The notes under the pieces were generated by a model that searched no databases, was not told the origin of the DNA, and saw only the letters and a program-made list of their open reading frames with translations. This document shows, in pieces, positions 7,970 to 15,095 of a stretch of 16,241 nucleotides of DNA. This DNA is from Anaerolineae bacterium. GTDB lineage: Bacteria; Chloroflexota; Anaerolineae; 4572-78; NAK82. Location of the stretch: the NCBI GenBank assembly GCA_030597485.1, contig JAUVRU010000011.1, positions 1-16,241 on the forward strand. Reading direction: 5' to 3'. The translations under genes and the position numbers were made by a program. How positions within the stretch are numbered: position 1 is the stretch's first letter; the number at the start of each line of letters is the position of its first letter.

Positions 7970-9310
7970 CTACGGGCGGGCCACGCCCTCCGCGATGGTC
8001 TTGGCCTGTTCTTGCACCTGCGTGAGGTGCTTAGCTGCCTCAGATTGCCTGTTGGGGTCCACCTCAGCAATGAGATGGTCCATGACGTCCAGAAACTCGG
8101 GGGTGATGATCTCGCGGTTCTCCGTGAGCAGTTGCTGAGTGCCCTCAGGGTAGGGTGCTCTCATCAACTGGTCGAGGAGTTGTATTTCGGGGGGCAGTTG
8201 CTCTTGGATGATGGCTGCCGCTGCGTCGTATACTTGCTGCAATCGCTGGCCCAAGTCCTCTCGGTTCTCTGTCTGGGCCTGTTGCATATTCGCCGTCAGC
8301 ACCATGAGAAAGGCGCTGTTGATCTGTTCCGAGTTCTGACGGATGGCAGCCTGGGGATCCTCGGACTGCAGGATGGTGGTGAGCAAGTCTGCGGCCTCTT
8401 TCATTGCGGCACGGGTCTTCTCATCCTGTCGGGCGGTCGTGTCGAGGATCCGGGAGCGCAAGGACTTGAGCTCGGCGGCACCGTCAGCATCCGGAGCGGC
8501 TTCAATTTGGGCCGTAAGGTGCTGGAAGAACGCGTAGTCGAGCAGCGGACGGCCAGCTGCTACCAGTTCTTCCCATTCCTCGTCGGACTGGGCTGCCTGC
8601 AACCGGTTCAGCAGGTCCTCTCGGGTGATCGTCTCGCCCAGCCCCATGGCTGCGTTGACCTCCGCGATGGCCTCCCGGCCGCCGGTGCTCCATTCTGCTA
8701 GCGTGCTTCTCAGCCCCAGGAGAGCCCTGGCTGCGTCCGGTCGTCCATCCTCATTGGCAGCCTGTGCCAAAGCCGTCAATATCTGGAAGAACTCATAATC
8801 CAGTTCCGGGTCGTGCTCTTTGACCAGGGCACGCAGGGCCTTTTCGTCCTTGACCTGCAGGAATTCCTGGACGAGCTGAGCTTTTGCCTGCTGCTCCTCT
8901 TGCATTTCTGGCGTGACACCTTCGGCCTCAAGTACCCTGCCGACCAGGGTCTGCATGGTGAAGAAGATCTGTGGCGTGAGCAAGTACCCCTTTCGCTGGT
9001 CTGGTGGTAGGTTGTTGAGCAGCGTGTTGGTCATATCTCCGATGATCTTTTGCTGATCGTCGTTCTCGAGGTTGAGCTCAGGGGGCATCAGCACCAGGGC
9101 CAGCTCATGTTCCGCATCATGGTACAGAGCTGGGGCATTCTTGGATCCCTGGTCACCACATTGAGGACAAGTGGCTATGTTTGCTTGTCCTTTCAGGAAA
9201 CGAGTCTTGAGCTTGGCGTCGTGACTGACATCAATGATGCTTTCGATGGGTGCCGTGAAGCGCCCCCCGCAAACGGGACACATCATGGGTACGATCTGAC
9301 GAGTAGCCAT
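7970..9310 (-). CDS. CpXC-domain protein with C-terminal helical repeats
   Basis: A 446-residue cytosolic protein of unknown function. The N-terminal 80 residues match the CpXC domain, named for paired C-P-x-C knuckles: Cys11/Cys14 (CPVC) and Cys48/Cys51 (CPQC), likely binding zinc. The rest is helical and contains four degenerate repeats built around an L-D-Y-x-F-F-Q-x-L-T-A core at residues 170-180, 257-267, 330-340 and 402-412, about 72-87 residues apart; a fifth, weaker copy may lie near 111. No membrane segment or signal peptide is seen. Start ATG 9310 has AAAGGA upstream. It has its own promoter (9399-9427) and a structured leader, and lies downstream of the 81-residue, FHA, vWA, PP2C and kinase genes. 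Its role may be as a scaffold or effector; this is inference. Confidence 0.85.
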   Translation of the reverse strand: MATRQIVPMMCPVCGGRFTAPIESIIDVSHDAKLKTRFLKGQANIATCPQCGDQGSKNAPALYHDAEHELALVLMPPELNLENDDQQKIIGDMTNTLLNNLPPDQRKGYLLTPQIFFTMQTLVGRVLEAEGVTPEMQEEQQAKAQLVQEFLQVKDEKALRALVKEHDPELDYEFFQILTALAQAANEDGRPDAARALLGLRSTLAEWSTGGREAIAEVNAAMGLGETITREDLLNRLQAAQSDEEWEELVAAGRPLLDYAFFQHLTAQIEAAPDADGAAELKSLRSRILDTTARQDEKTRAAMKEAADLLTTILQSEDPQAAIRQNSEQINSAFLMVLTANMQQAQTENREDLGQRLQQVYDAAAAIIQEQLPPEIQLLDQLMRAPYPEGTQQLLTENREIITPEFLDVMDHLIAEVDPNRQSEAAKHLTQVQEQAKTIAEGVARP

Positions 9311-9333
9311 GCATCAAATCCTTTCAATGCCGT

Positions 9334-9390
9334 CCGCCTGCTGGCTTGCAAGGTGGCAACGGCTGGCGCTCCACCTTCGGCCGCAGGCGG
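9334..9390 (-). promoter_or_regulatory. Nested stem-loop at the 5' end of the CpXC transcript
   Basis: The outer stem pairs 9334-9341 with 9383-9390 (8 bp, CCGCCTGC/GCAGGCGG). The inner stem pairs 9350-9356 with 9371-9377 (7 bp, AAGGTGG/CCACCTT), with a 14-nt loop. It starts within a few bases of the predicted transcription start (about 9392) and ends 24 nt before the ATG, leaving the ribosome site free. Such 5'-terminal hairpins can protect mRNA or control translation. Confidence 0.55.
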
Positions 9391-9398
9391 GCCGGACA

Positions 9399-9427
9399 AT
9401 CTTACTTGTGGGAAGGGCAAATGTCAA
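9399..9427 (-). promoter_or_regulatory. Sigma70 promoter of the CpXC gene
   Basis: On the minus strand a perfect TTGACA (9427-9422), a 17-bp spacer and TAAGAT (9404-9399, 4 of 6). On the plus strand two copies of CAAATG one base apart (9418-9423, 9425-9430) overlap the -35 box and could be a binding site. The promoter lets the CpXC gene be expressed apart from the upstream operon. Confidence 0.65.
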
Positions 9428-9528
9428 ATGGGCCGTACATGAGCGAGTGTAGACTTAAGTGAAGAGCCACCGTGCATAGCTGTCAGGTACGGGGCACAGA
9501 CACGCAGGCGATCGATTGGACAGTCTGC

Positions 9529-9774
9529 CTAGTCGCGGAAGAAGGTCTCCACGTGGGCCGCATCTTCGTCGGTGGGGAAGGCTTCAATGAAGTTAATCCG
9601 GTGCCACGGGAACAGGAAACGGGTGCATTCAGGATCGATGAAGAGCAGGTTCTTTCCGTCCCTGGCCCGTGGATTGGAGCACAGGACATAGCTGGCCTGG
9701 GGGTCTGGTAGTTCGTCCATCTCAGCCAGAATGGGGTCACTATCTGCCAGGTGGAGCAACACGGTGAATGCCAT
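9529..9774 (-). CDS. Unrecognised 81-residue protein of the signalling operon
   Basis: A small acidic soluble protein of unknown family. It has no membrane segment, signal peptide or Cys cluster. It starts MAFTVLLHL, has a central stretch NPRARDGKNLLFIDPE, then FLFPWHRINFIEAF, and ends in an acidic, probably helical tail. The pattern of hydrophobic residues suggests a small beta-rich fold. Reasons to call it real: ATG 9774 has GAGGT 8-9 nt upstream, it lies 24 bp after the FHA gene on the same strand, and it fills an otherwise empty gap. It is most likely cotranscribed with FHA, vWA and PP2C genes. No function is proposed. Confidence 0.75.
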   Translation of the reverse strand: MAFTVLLHLADSDPILAEMDELPDPQASYVLCSNPRARDGKNLLFIDPECTRFLFPWHRINFIEAFPTDEDAAHVETFFRD

Positions 9775-9798
9775 AGCCTATTACCTCAGTGGCTCGTT

Positions 9799-10326
9799 CT
9801 ATGTTTGAGAGGAATCCCATCGAGACAGCTTCACCTCAACCACAATCTTTCCCAATTGCAGTTGATCGCCGTTGTGGAGTTCTTCGGACAGGTATGGGGC
9901 CAGCCGTTTTCCGTTGACCGCAGTTCCGTTGATGCTTCCCAAGTCTTCTACAACCACGTGTCCAGCTCGTTCCAGGATGCGAGCGTGACGTCTGGAGACT
10001 CCTTTTTCCAGTCCGCCATCTTGTGAAAAGTCGACTTCGGGCAATGAGTCGCTGCCTGGATCGAGACGGCCCAGGTGGATGGTTCTGTCTAGGGGTGTCT
10101 GCACCAATCGCCCGGTGTCGCGGATACGCAAGTGCAATCTCAACGGGCCACCGTCCTGCACAGATCCGCTGGTCCTGCGCTCTTCGTCTGGACCGACCCA
10201 TTCGATTTCATCATCACTGAGCGCGTCGGTGGCCGGGGATTCCTCTTCCAGCAGGCAGGCTCCGCATTCGCTGCAAAACAGGGTGTTGGCCACGTGTTCT
10301 GCCCGGCAAGATGGGCACTCAATCAC
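9799..10326 (-). CDS. Zinc-ribbon FHA-domain protein
   Basis: A 175-residue cytosolic phosphothreonine-reader. The N-terminus has a zinc ribbon with Cys4, Cys7, Cys18 and Cys21 (CPSC, CSEC). An acidic linker (about 26-60) leads to an FHA domain (about 62-170) with GR (86-87), SRRH (111-114) and NGT (133-135), the residues that contact the phosphopeptide in this family. The GTG start at 10326 overlaps the end of the vWA gene by 8 bp and is backed by a strong AGGAG 7 nt upstream, so the two genes are translationally linked. In this context it probably binds a protein phosphorylated by one of the two nearby kinases, with the PP2C protein reversing the mark; the partner is not known. Confidence 0.93.
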   Translation of the reverse strand: MIECPSCRAEHVANTLFCSECGACLLEEESPATDALSDDEIEWVGPDEERRTSGSVQDGGPLRLHLRIRDTGRLVQTPLDRTIHLGRLDPGSDSLPEVDFSQDGGLEKGVSRRHARILERAGHVVVEDLGSINGTAVNGKRLAPYLSEELHNGDQLQLGKIVVEVKLSRWDSSQT

Positions 10327-11665
10327 GGTCAGTCTCCTGGGTGGCTAGAGATAGGTATCGGGGGCCGTACCGGATCTTCTTCCGCCCTTCGTCTGAAAGG
10401 CTGCCGGAGCGAGCCAGTCGACCTGCCTCCAGGGATGCAGATCGAGCCAGATCAATATCTCCCAGGTTCAGCAGTCGGGTTGCCAGTGTCTCCAATCGCT
10501 GAGTCGCACGGTCGATCTCACCGGCATCCAGATCTGCCAGCACCTTCTCCTGCATGGTGTAGAGTGCCAACCTGCCCAGCACAGTAACCACCGCGGATGG
10601 AATCTGGGAACTGGCGCGGGCATCCTCCTTGAACTCCAGATCCAAGTCTATTGACTCCCATGGGCGGTACTGAGCCTGCCCCGGAGCATCGCTGTCGACG
10701 GTGATTCGCGCCAGCTTCTGCTTGCCTGGCTCGGGCTTCTGTATGAGGAATTCCAGCAACAGCTTCTTGCCCTGGTCAGTGCCCAGCGGTCCCAGTCGAG
10801 CGCGGATCGCTTCGTCTCGCTGCAACGCCAATCGGCGAATGTAGGGCACGACTTGAGACGCTTGGTGCATCTCCACGAAGGGACTGGAGGTGACAGTCAT
10901 CGTCAGTTCGCGAGCAACTATCGCCCTCAGGTGCCGCAGTGTTTCCTCGAAGGCCTCAATTACGTTGCGTGGCGTGTCGATATAGGTCGAGCTGCCACCG
11001 GACAGCGCCGCAATTCCGTCGAGCAGGTCCTCATTCCAATCCTCACCGATGCCCATTGAGCTGATGTTGATGTGATGCTGACCGGCCCATTCGGCCTGAT
11101 CCAGGCAGGCTCGTTCATCCCCATAGGTGTGGCCGTCAGTGAGCAAGACAATGTGGTTGACTGAGTTCTCGCTCCAGCCATGCTTGATCTGGCTCACCCC
11201 GGCCAGCAATCCCTGTAGAATTTCGGTGCCGCCGTTGGGCTGAATGGTGCTGGCAACCGACTTGGCCACAGCCTTGTCGGCGTTCCTGTGACTGGGGAGG
11301 AGGACTTCGGCACGGTCGCTGAACACAACCAGGCTGAAAGCATCCTGGGGTTGGAGCCTGTCGATGATCTGTCGGGTAGCTTCTCTGGTTTGCTGCAACC
11401 GCATCCCCTGCATCGAGGTACTGCGATCCAGCACCAGGCACAGATTGAGGGGAAGCGGGGTTGTAGGGAGGTCAGAAACAAGCGCTATATTGAGGAGCAC
11501 GTAGTACGCTTGCTCCTCGGCAACTGCCGGCAGTACTGTGTGGCTGGCGATGGCCTGCAAGTTCACAAAGGATGGGTTTTCCGGGTTCCGCTCAGTGTGA
11601 AGGGCGTCCCGGTCCTCGGTTTGTCTCTGCGTCGGACTGGCTGGCATCGAATGGGTTGTCTGCAC
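10319..11665 (-). CDS. von Willebrand factor type A domain protein
   Basis: A 448-residue soluble protein. The vWA domain (about 73-250) has a complete metal-ion-dependent adhesion site: D80-x-S82-x-S84 in LVLDRSTSM, Thr147 in NGGTEI and Asp177 in LLTDG, so it should bind a divalent metal and a protein ligand. The first 45 residues are polar, Thr/Gln-rich and probably disordered, a possible target for phosphorylation. After the vWA domain come a beta-rich section and a helical C-terminal part (about 365-430). There is no signal peptide or membrane helix, so it acts in the cytosol. Start GTG 11665 has AGGAAG upstream; ATG 11647 is an alternative. Between PP2C and FHA genes, it overlaps the latter by 8 bp. 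Probably an adaptor or effector of the phospho-signalling operon. Confidence 0.92.
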   Translation of the reverse strand: MQTTHSMPASPTQRQTEDRDALHTERNPENPSFVNLQAIASHTVLPAVAEEQAYYVLLNIALVSDLPTTPLPLNLCLVLDRSTSMQGMRLQQTREATRQIIDRLQPQDAFSLVVFSDRAEVLLPSHRNADKAVAKSVASTIQPNGGTEILQGLLAGVSQIKHGWSENSVNHIVLLTDGHTYGDERACLDQAEWAGQHHINISSMGIGEDWNEDLLDGIAALSGGSSTYIDTPRNVIEAFEETLRHLRAIVARELTMTVTSSPFVEMHQASQVVPYIRRLALQRDEAIRARLGPLGTDQGKKLLLEFLIQKPEPGKQKLARITVDSDAPGQAQYRPWESIDLDLEFKEDARASSQIPSAVVTVLGRLALYTMQEKVLADLDAGEIDRATQRLETLATRLLNLGDIDLARSASLEAGRLARSGSLSDEGRKKIRYGPRYLSLATQETDRD

Positions 11666-11752
11666 TGCCTGATCTTCCTGTGAAGGGCGAGATTGTCAGG
11701 TATGATTCGGTGGCGACAAGGTGTTGATGTGAAGCAGTTTCAATCTACGAGA

Positions 11753-11764
11753 AACAGGCCTGTT
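11753..11764. repeat. 12-bp perfect palindrome between PP2C and vWA genes
   Basis: AACAGGCCTGTT, in the 120-bp gap between PP2C and vWA genes, 88 bp before the vWA start. It shares the AACAG/CTGTT half-site with the kinase operator at 6922-6938 but in everted order. It could be a binding site or a processing hairpin; no clear promoter accompanies it. Confidence 0.3.
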
Positions 11765-11785
11765 GGGCATCACTCCGAATTCAGG

Positions 11786-12679
11786 TCAAGAGTGGGCTGC
11801 CCTGGTGACCAGAATCGCAGTTATGTTATCATCTCCGCCATTTTGGTTGGCCATTGTTACCAATCTGTCGATGGCCGCCTGGGGGCTGGCGGCAGACATC
11901 AGAGTATCCAGCATCTCATCGTCCGGCACCTTGTCCCACAAACCGTCGCTGCACAGCAGGATACAACTGCCGGCCGGCAGGTCAAGAGAGCAAGTATCAA
12001 CCTCCACGGAATCCGTCTGTCCCATGGCTCGGTACAGGATATTGCGGTTGGTGTGGGCCAGCGCTTCTTCCGGAGTCCCCTCTCCTATGTCAGCAAGCCG
12101 TGCCACCAGGGAGTGGTCCTGGGTGAGTTGGCGCAGCGTTCCCTTTGTCAGAACATAGGCCCGGCTATCACCCACGTGAGCCAGGTACACCTTGTGGCGG
12201 AGTATCAATGCTACGGTGAGAGTGGTGCCGCCTTCCGGCGTGTCCTGATAGACAGCCAGATTCGCTGCCTCGACTGCGTTGACCAAGGCCTCGTTTATCG
12301 GGCGGCTCTGGCTGCTTTGCTGCTGGTTGCATAGGAAAGGGATGAATACGTCGTGAACAATGTGATTGGCCACTACTTGGGCCGCAAGGGCACTGGCAAT
12401 TTCCCCTTTCTTGTGCCCTCCCATGCCATCAGCGATGATGTACAGACCCAGCGGGAATGCCTCGGAATTGCTATAGCACGTGCAGTCAACGGTGACGAAG
12501 GAGTCTTCGTTGCGTTCACGAATCCGACCGATATGGCTGGTCTTTGCAACCGTCAGGCCGGGCGGCACTTGTGCCAACATGGATGGGAATCCAGCCTTTC
12601 TGCCCGATGGAAGCGTTGGGCGCGTATCCGCTGTCTGTGTCTTCTTTTGCTGAGTCGGCCTCTTCCGGAAGATCTTCAT
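11786..12679 (-). CDS. PP2C-type Ser/Thr protein phosphatase
   Basis: A 297-residue soluble metal-dependent phosphatase that removes phosphate from Ser/Thr, opposing the neighbouring kinases. Conserved motifs in order: RERNEDSF (about 54-61), ADGMGGH with metal ligand Asp84 (83-89), GGTTL (about 150), AHVGDSRAY (167-175), LTQDHS (185-190), SDGLWD with Asp245 (244-249) and GGDDNIT (281-287). All metal-binding acids are in place. A basic, Thr-rich tail of about 40 residues precedes the domain. ATG 12679 is favoured: GAGG lies 5 nt upstream and an in-frame GTG at 12685 would fall inside that ribosome site. No membrane segment. It starts 38 bp after the kinase-propeller gene and is 120 bp before vWA; likely cotranscribed. 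It is the only phosphatase seen for two kinases. Confidence 0.95.
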   Translation of the reverse strand: MKIFRKRPTQQKKTQTADTRPTLPSGRKAGFPSMLAQVPPGLTVAKTSHIGRIRERNEDSFVTVDCTCYSNSEAFPLGLYIIADGMGGHKKGEIASALAAQVVANHIVHDVFIPFLCNQQQSSQSRPINEALVNAVEAANLAVYQDTPEGGTTLTVALILRHKVYLAHVGDSRAYVLTKGTLRQLTQDHSLVARLADIGEGTPEEALAHTNRNILYRAMGQTDSVEVDTCSLDLPAGSCILLCSDGLWDKVPDDEMLDTLMSAASPQAAIDRLVTMANQNGGDDNITAILVTRAAHS

Positions 12680-12716
12680 CCTCACCTCGCCCTACGCCAG
12701 GTCGAACAGGATGTAC

Positions 12717-14705
12717 TTATGCCGGCAAGGCATACACGTGATGGTCATTGGAGCCGATGTAGACGATGCCGTCCGAGACACTGGGCGACGAGGGCATAGG
12801 GCCGCCGGTGGCGAAACGCCAGCGCTCTTTGCCGCTCTTCACGTCAAGACTGATCACCTCACCGCCGATGGTACCGAAGTACAGCGCGCTACCTGATACG
12901 GCCGGTGTGGACACGATCTGGTGACCCGCGTCGAATTTCCAGACTTGTCGCCCTCGGTTGGCATCCAAAGCGTACAGGTATCCATCGGCCGACCCGATGA
13001 AGACGACGCCGTCCACGGCGCGTGGCGAACCGATCACGACCTGTCCCGTTCGGAAACGCCATACAGACCAGCCAGATTTCTCGTCAAGGGCATACACATT
13101 CCAGTCTGATGATCCAAAAACGACCAACCCTTGGTGCAGGATGGGACTGGATGTGATACCGCGATTGGTGCGGAACTTCCAGCGCTGGCGACCAGTCTGA
13201 AGGTCCAAAGCGTACAGGTGATTGTCTTCAGAACCGACGTAGACGATTTCACCCCCGACGGCCGGAGTGGAGCGAATGCAGTCCAGTGCTTCGAAGCGCC
13301 ACACCTCTCTGCCGCTGTGAGCTTTGGTGGCATACAGCCGTCGATCGTCCGATCCGAAGAAAGCGTGTTCAAACTCAATGTGTACTGACGAGCGAACACG
13401 CCCTTCGGTCGGGAAGGTCCATAGGATGCGGCCTGACGATGTGGAGATAGCATAGAGGAGCTGGTCTTCAGATCCTATCAGGACTCGGTCCTTCCATACA
13501 CACGGCGTGGCAGCAATACCCCCCTCAGTAGCGAACTTCCACTGGAATTCGCCGGTGGCAGCATCCAGAGCGTACAGATTGTTGTCATAGCAGCCCACAT
13601 ATACGATGCCATCGGCGACGACTGGGGAGGAGCGGACTTCGTCCTCGCACTCAAACTGCCAAACGGGAAGGATCCCTTCATCGCCTGTTGTGCCAGAGGG
13701 TGTCTCGTTCTTGGTCGAGACGGTTTCCGTGTTGTCGGCGGTTGTTGGCTGCCATTCCACATCCTTCTCGGGCTTCTGTTTCTGGCCGCCTTTTTTTAGA
13801 CATTCCTGAAGCGCGGCTTTCATCTCTTCGGCGCTGGCAAAGCGCTTGGCAGTCTCGTACTCCAGCGCTCTCATAATCACGGCTTCGAGCTCTTCGGACA
13901 CGTCTGGATTGAGGGCGCTGACCGGTTCCTCGTGAAAAGTGAATGGTGGGTGAAGGCGTGGGTCACGGCGGGTGAGCAGATGGTGCAGTGTGGCTCCCAG
14001 GGCATAGATGTCTCCCTCTGGCTTGGCCGTGCCTCGATACTGCTCGGGCGGCGAGTAGCCCTCGGTCCCGATCATTGTTCCCTTTTGTTCTGTCCGGAAG
14101 ACGCGGGCAATCCCGAAATCAATCAGGACGATCTGATTGGGAGAACGAATCATGATGTTGGAGGGCTTCATGTCCCGGAACATGATACGGGGTGTCTGGA
14201 GATGCAGATATGAAAGCACCTCGCAAATCTGGATGGCCCAGTCAGCCACTCGATCCACAGGCAATGGTGTGCGTACACTCCCCAAGACAGCTTCCAGGTC
14301 CATGCCTTCGACGAATTCCAGCACCAGGTAGTTGCGGACGTCTTGGGTGAAGTAGTCGTATATCTTGGGTATGGCCGGGTGGTTGAGGGCAGCCAGGATA
14401 TTGGCCTCTCGCTCGAAGTTGTGAATAGCGATTCGCTGTGTATGGCGATCACGGCCGGTGCTGATCATCTCTTTGAGAGCGCAGAGGCGTTTGGCGCCGG
14501 TGAAACGCATGTCTTGGGCCTGGTAGACAGCGCCCATGCCGCCCAGGCCCACGACCTTGATCACTTTGTACCGGTCCTGCAGGAGAGTCCCCTGAGGCAG
14601 GATACTCTCGCGATGCCCTGTGCGGCTGTCTTTGTTTTCGTTGTCTGCCTGTAACTGTAGTGTCTCCGCTTCTCGGGTTTTCCTTGTCGACGGAACCGGT
14701 GCCAA
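12717..14705 (-). CDS. Ser/Thr kinase fused to an eight-bladed PQQ-type beta-propeller
   Basis: A 662-residue two-part protein. The kinase domain (about 46-303) has GLGGMG (53-58), Lys78 in ALKE, Glu100, a catalytic loop FRDMKPSN (176-183, Asp178; the usual His of HRD is Phe) and DFG (196-198), so it should be active. A polar Thr-rich linker (about 306-345) follows, with no membrane helix. The C-terminus (349-662) is exactly eight 40-residue PQQ/WD40-like repeats of the form W-x-F ... S-S-P ... G-S-x-D ... L-Y-A-L-D ... G; blade 7 has lost the YALD signature. Cytosolic kinase-propeller proteins such as Streptomyces AfsK have the same layout. The start is TTG 14705, the first possible codon after an in-frame TGA; no good ribosome site is seen. 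Promoter at 14817-14845. It heads the leftward operon. Confidence 0.94.
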   Translation of the reverse strand: MAPVPSTRKTREAETLQLQADNENKDSRTGHRESILPQGTLLQDRYKVIKVVGLGGMGAVYQAQDMRFTGAKRLCALKEMISTGRDRHTQRIAIHNFEREANILAALNHPAIPKIYDYFTQDVRNYLVLEFVEGMDLEAVLGSVRTPLPVDRVADWAIQICEVLSYLHLQTPRIMFRDMKPSNIMIRSPNQIVLIDFGIARVFRTEQKGTMIGTEGYSPPEQYRGTAKPEGDIYALGATLHHLLTRRDPRLHPPFTFHEEPVSALNPDVSEELEAVIMRALEYETAKRFASAEEMKAALQECLKKGGQKQKPEKDVEWQPTTADNTETVSTKNETPSGTTGDEGILPVWQFECEDEVRSSPVVADGIVYVGCYDNNLYALDAATGEFQWKFATEGGIAATPCVWKDRVLIGSEDQLLYAISTSSGRILWTFPTEGRVRSSVHIEFEHAFFGSDDRRLYATKAHSGREVWRFEALDCIRSTPAVGGEIVYVGSEDNHLYALDLQTGRQRWKFRTNRGITSSPILHQGLVVFGSSDWNVYALDEKSGWSVWRFRTGQVVIGSPRAVDGVVFIGSADGYLYALDANRGRQVWKFDAGHQIVSTPAVSGSALYFGTIGGEVISLDVKSGKERWRFATGGPMPSSPSVSDGIVYIGSNDHHVYALPA

Positions 14706-14770
14706 GGATCAAACACAAGGGAGATCTCTCTTCAGGAGCGATCGTGTGTCATCCATCCCAAGCAATCACA

Positions 14771-14797
14771 TTGCGTGAACTTGAGGACCGCACGCAA
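14771..14797 (-). promoter_or_regulatory. Leader hairpin of the kinase-propeller mRNA
   Basis: TTGCGTG and CACGCAA form a perfect 7-bp stem with a 13-nt loop, about 15 nt after the predicted transcription start (near 14810). No T-run follows, so it is not a terminator. Its role is unknown. Confidence 0.35.
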
Positions 14798-14816
14798 CAC
14801 CTGGTAGCGCAGTAGG

Positions 14817-14845
14817 ATTATACCGTCACCACGACTTGGCGTCAA
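14817..14845 (-). promoter_or_regulatory. Strong sigma70 promoter of the kinase-propeller/PP2C/vWA/FHA operon
   Basis: On the minus strand TTGACG (14845-14840), 17 bp, then perfect TATAAT (14822-14817): 11 of 12 bases, with the same two hexamers as the aroQ promoter. TGACG is repeated 16 bp downstream, just before the -10. The leader to the TTG at 14705 is about 105 nt. Confidence 0.8.
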
Positions 14846-15036
14846 CCAGATGTTTACCGGGTGATTCGATGCAGTTCTGATAGAGGGGCGTGGACGCCCA
14901 GGTACAAGTGGGTGGCTGAGGTATGGCTTGTGGATGTGCCTCACGTGGTTGGGCGGAGTGAACATCCTCCCCTGGCCACGGCACCTAGAGATGCCTGGCT
15001 CACTATCTGGGACTGTCCGAGGCAAACTGCGTTGCT

Positions 15037-15065
15037 TAGACAAGTTTATGTGGAAGTGTTATAAT
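15037..15065 (+). promoter_or_regulatory. Strong sigma70 promoter of the nucleotidase gene
   Basis: TAGACA (15037-15042), 17 bp, then perfect TATAAT (15060-15065): 11 of 12 bases. Predicted start is near 15072, which rules out translation from any codon upstream of that point although the frame is open back to 14928. Confidence 0.75.
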
Positions 15066-15095
15066 TGTCGCAGCCATTTGGGGGTGAAGACGAGG

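Larger units (their letters stand above)
14706..15095. other. Divergent promoter region between kinase-propeller and nucleotidase genes
   Basis: About 390 bp with strong promoters at each end (14817-14845 leftward, 15037-15065 rightward). In between are a small GGGCG/CGCCC hairpin with a TGGA loop (14886-14899) and no credible gene. No tRNA-like or riboswitch-like structure was recognised. Confidence 0.6.

Noticed and set aside
7829..8701. Rightward open frame of about 290 codons
   Set aside because: It runs antisense to the CpXC gene, which has clear Cys motifs, a ribosome site and a promoter; the rightward product has no recognisable motif and is Cys/Gly/Leu-rich as expected of a shadow frame.
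11737..11755. GTTTCAATC ... GAAAC, reminiscent of a CRISPR repeat end
   Set aside because: Single occurrence, 5-bp arms only, no spacers and no cas genes nearby.
9799..14705. Type VI secretion post-translational control module (PpkA/PppA/Fha)
   Set aside because: Kinase, PP2C and FHA are shared, but no structural secretion gene is in the window, and the propeller, vWA and CpXC proteins are not typical of that module.
14928..15083. N-terminal extension of the nucleotidase to an upstream ATG
   Set aside because: A near-consensus promoter (15037-15065) lies inside the extension and the extension does not match the family.
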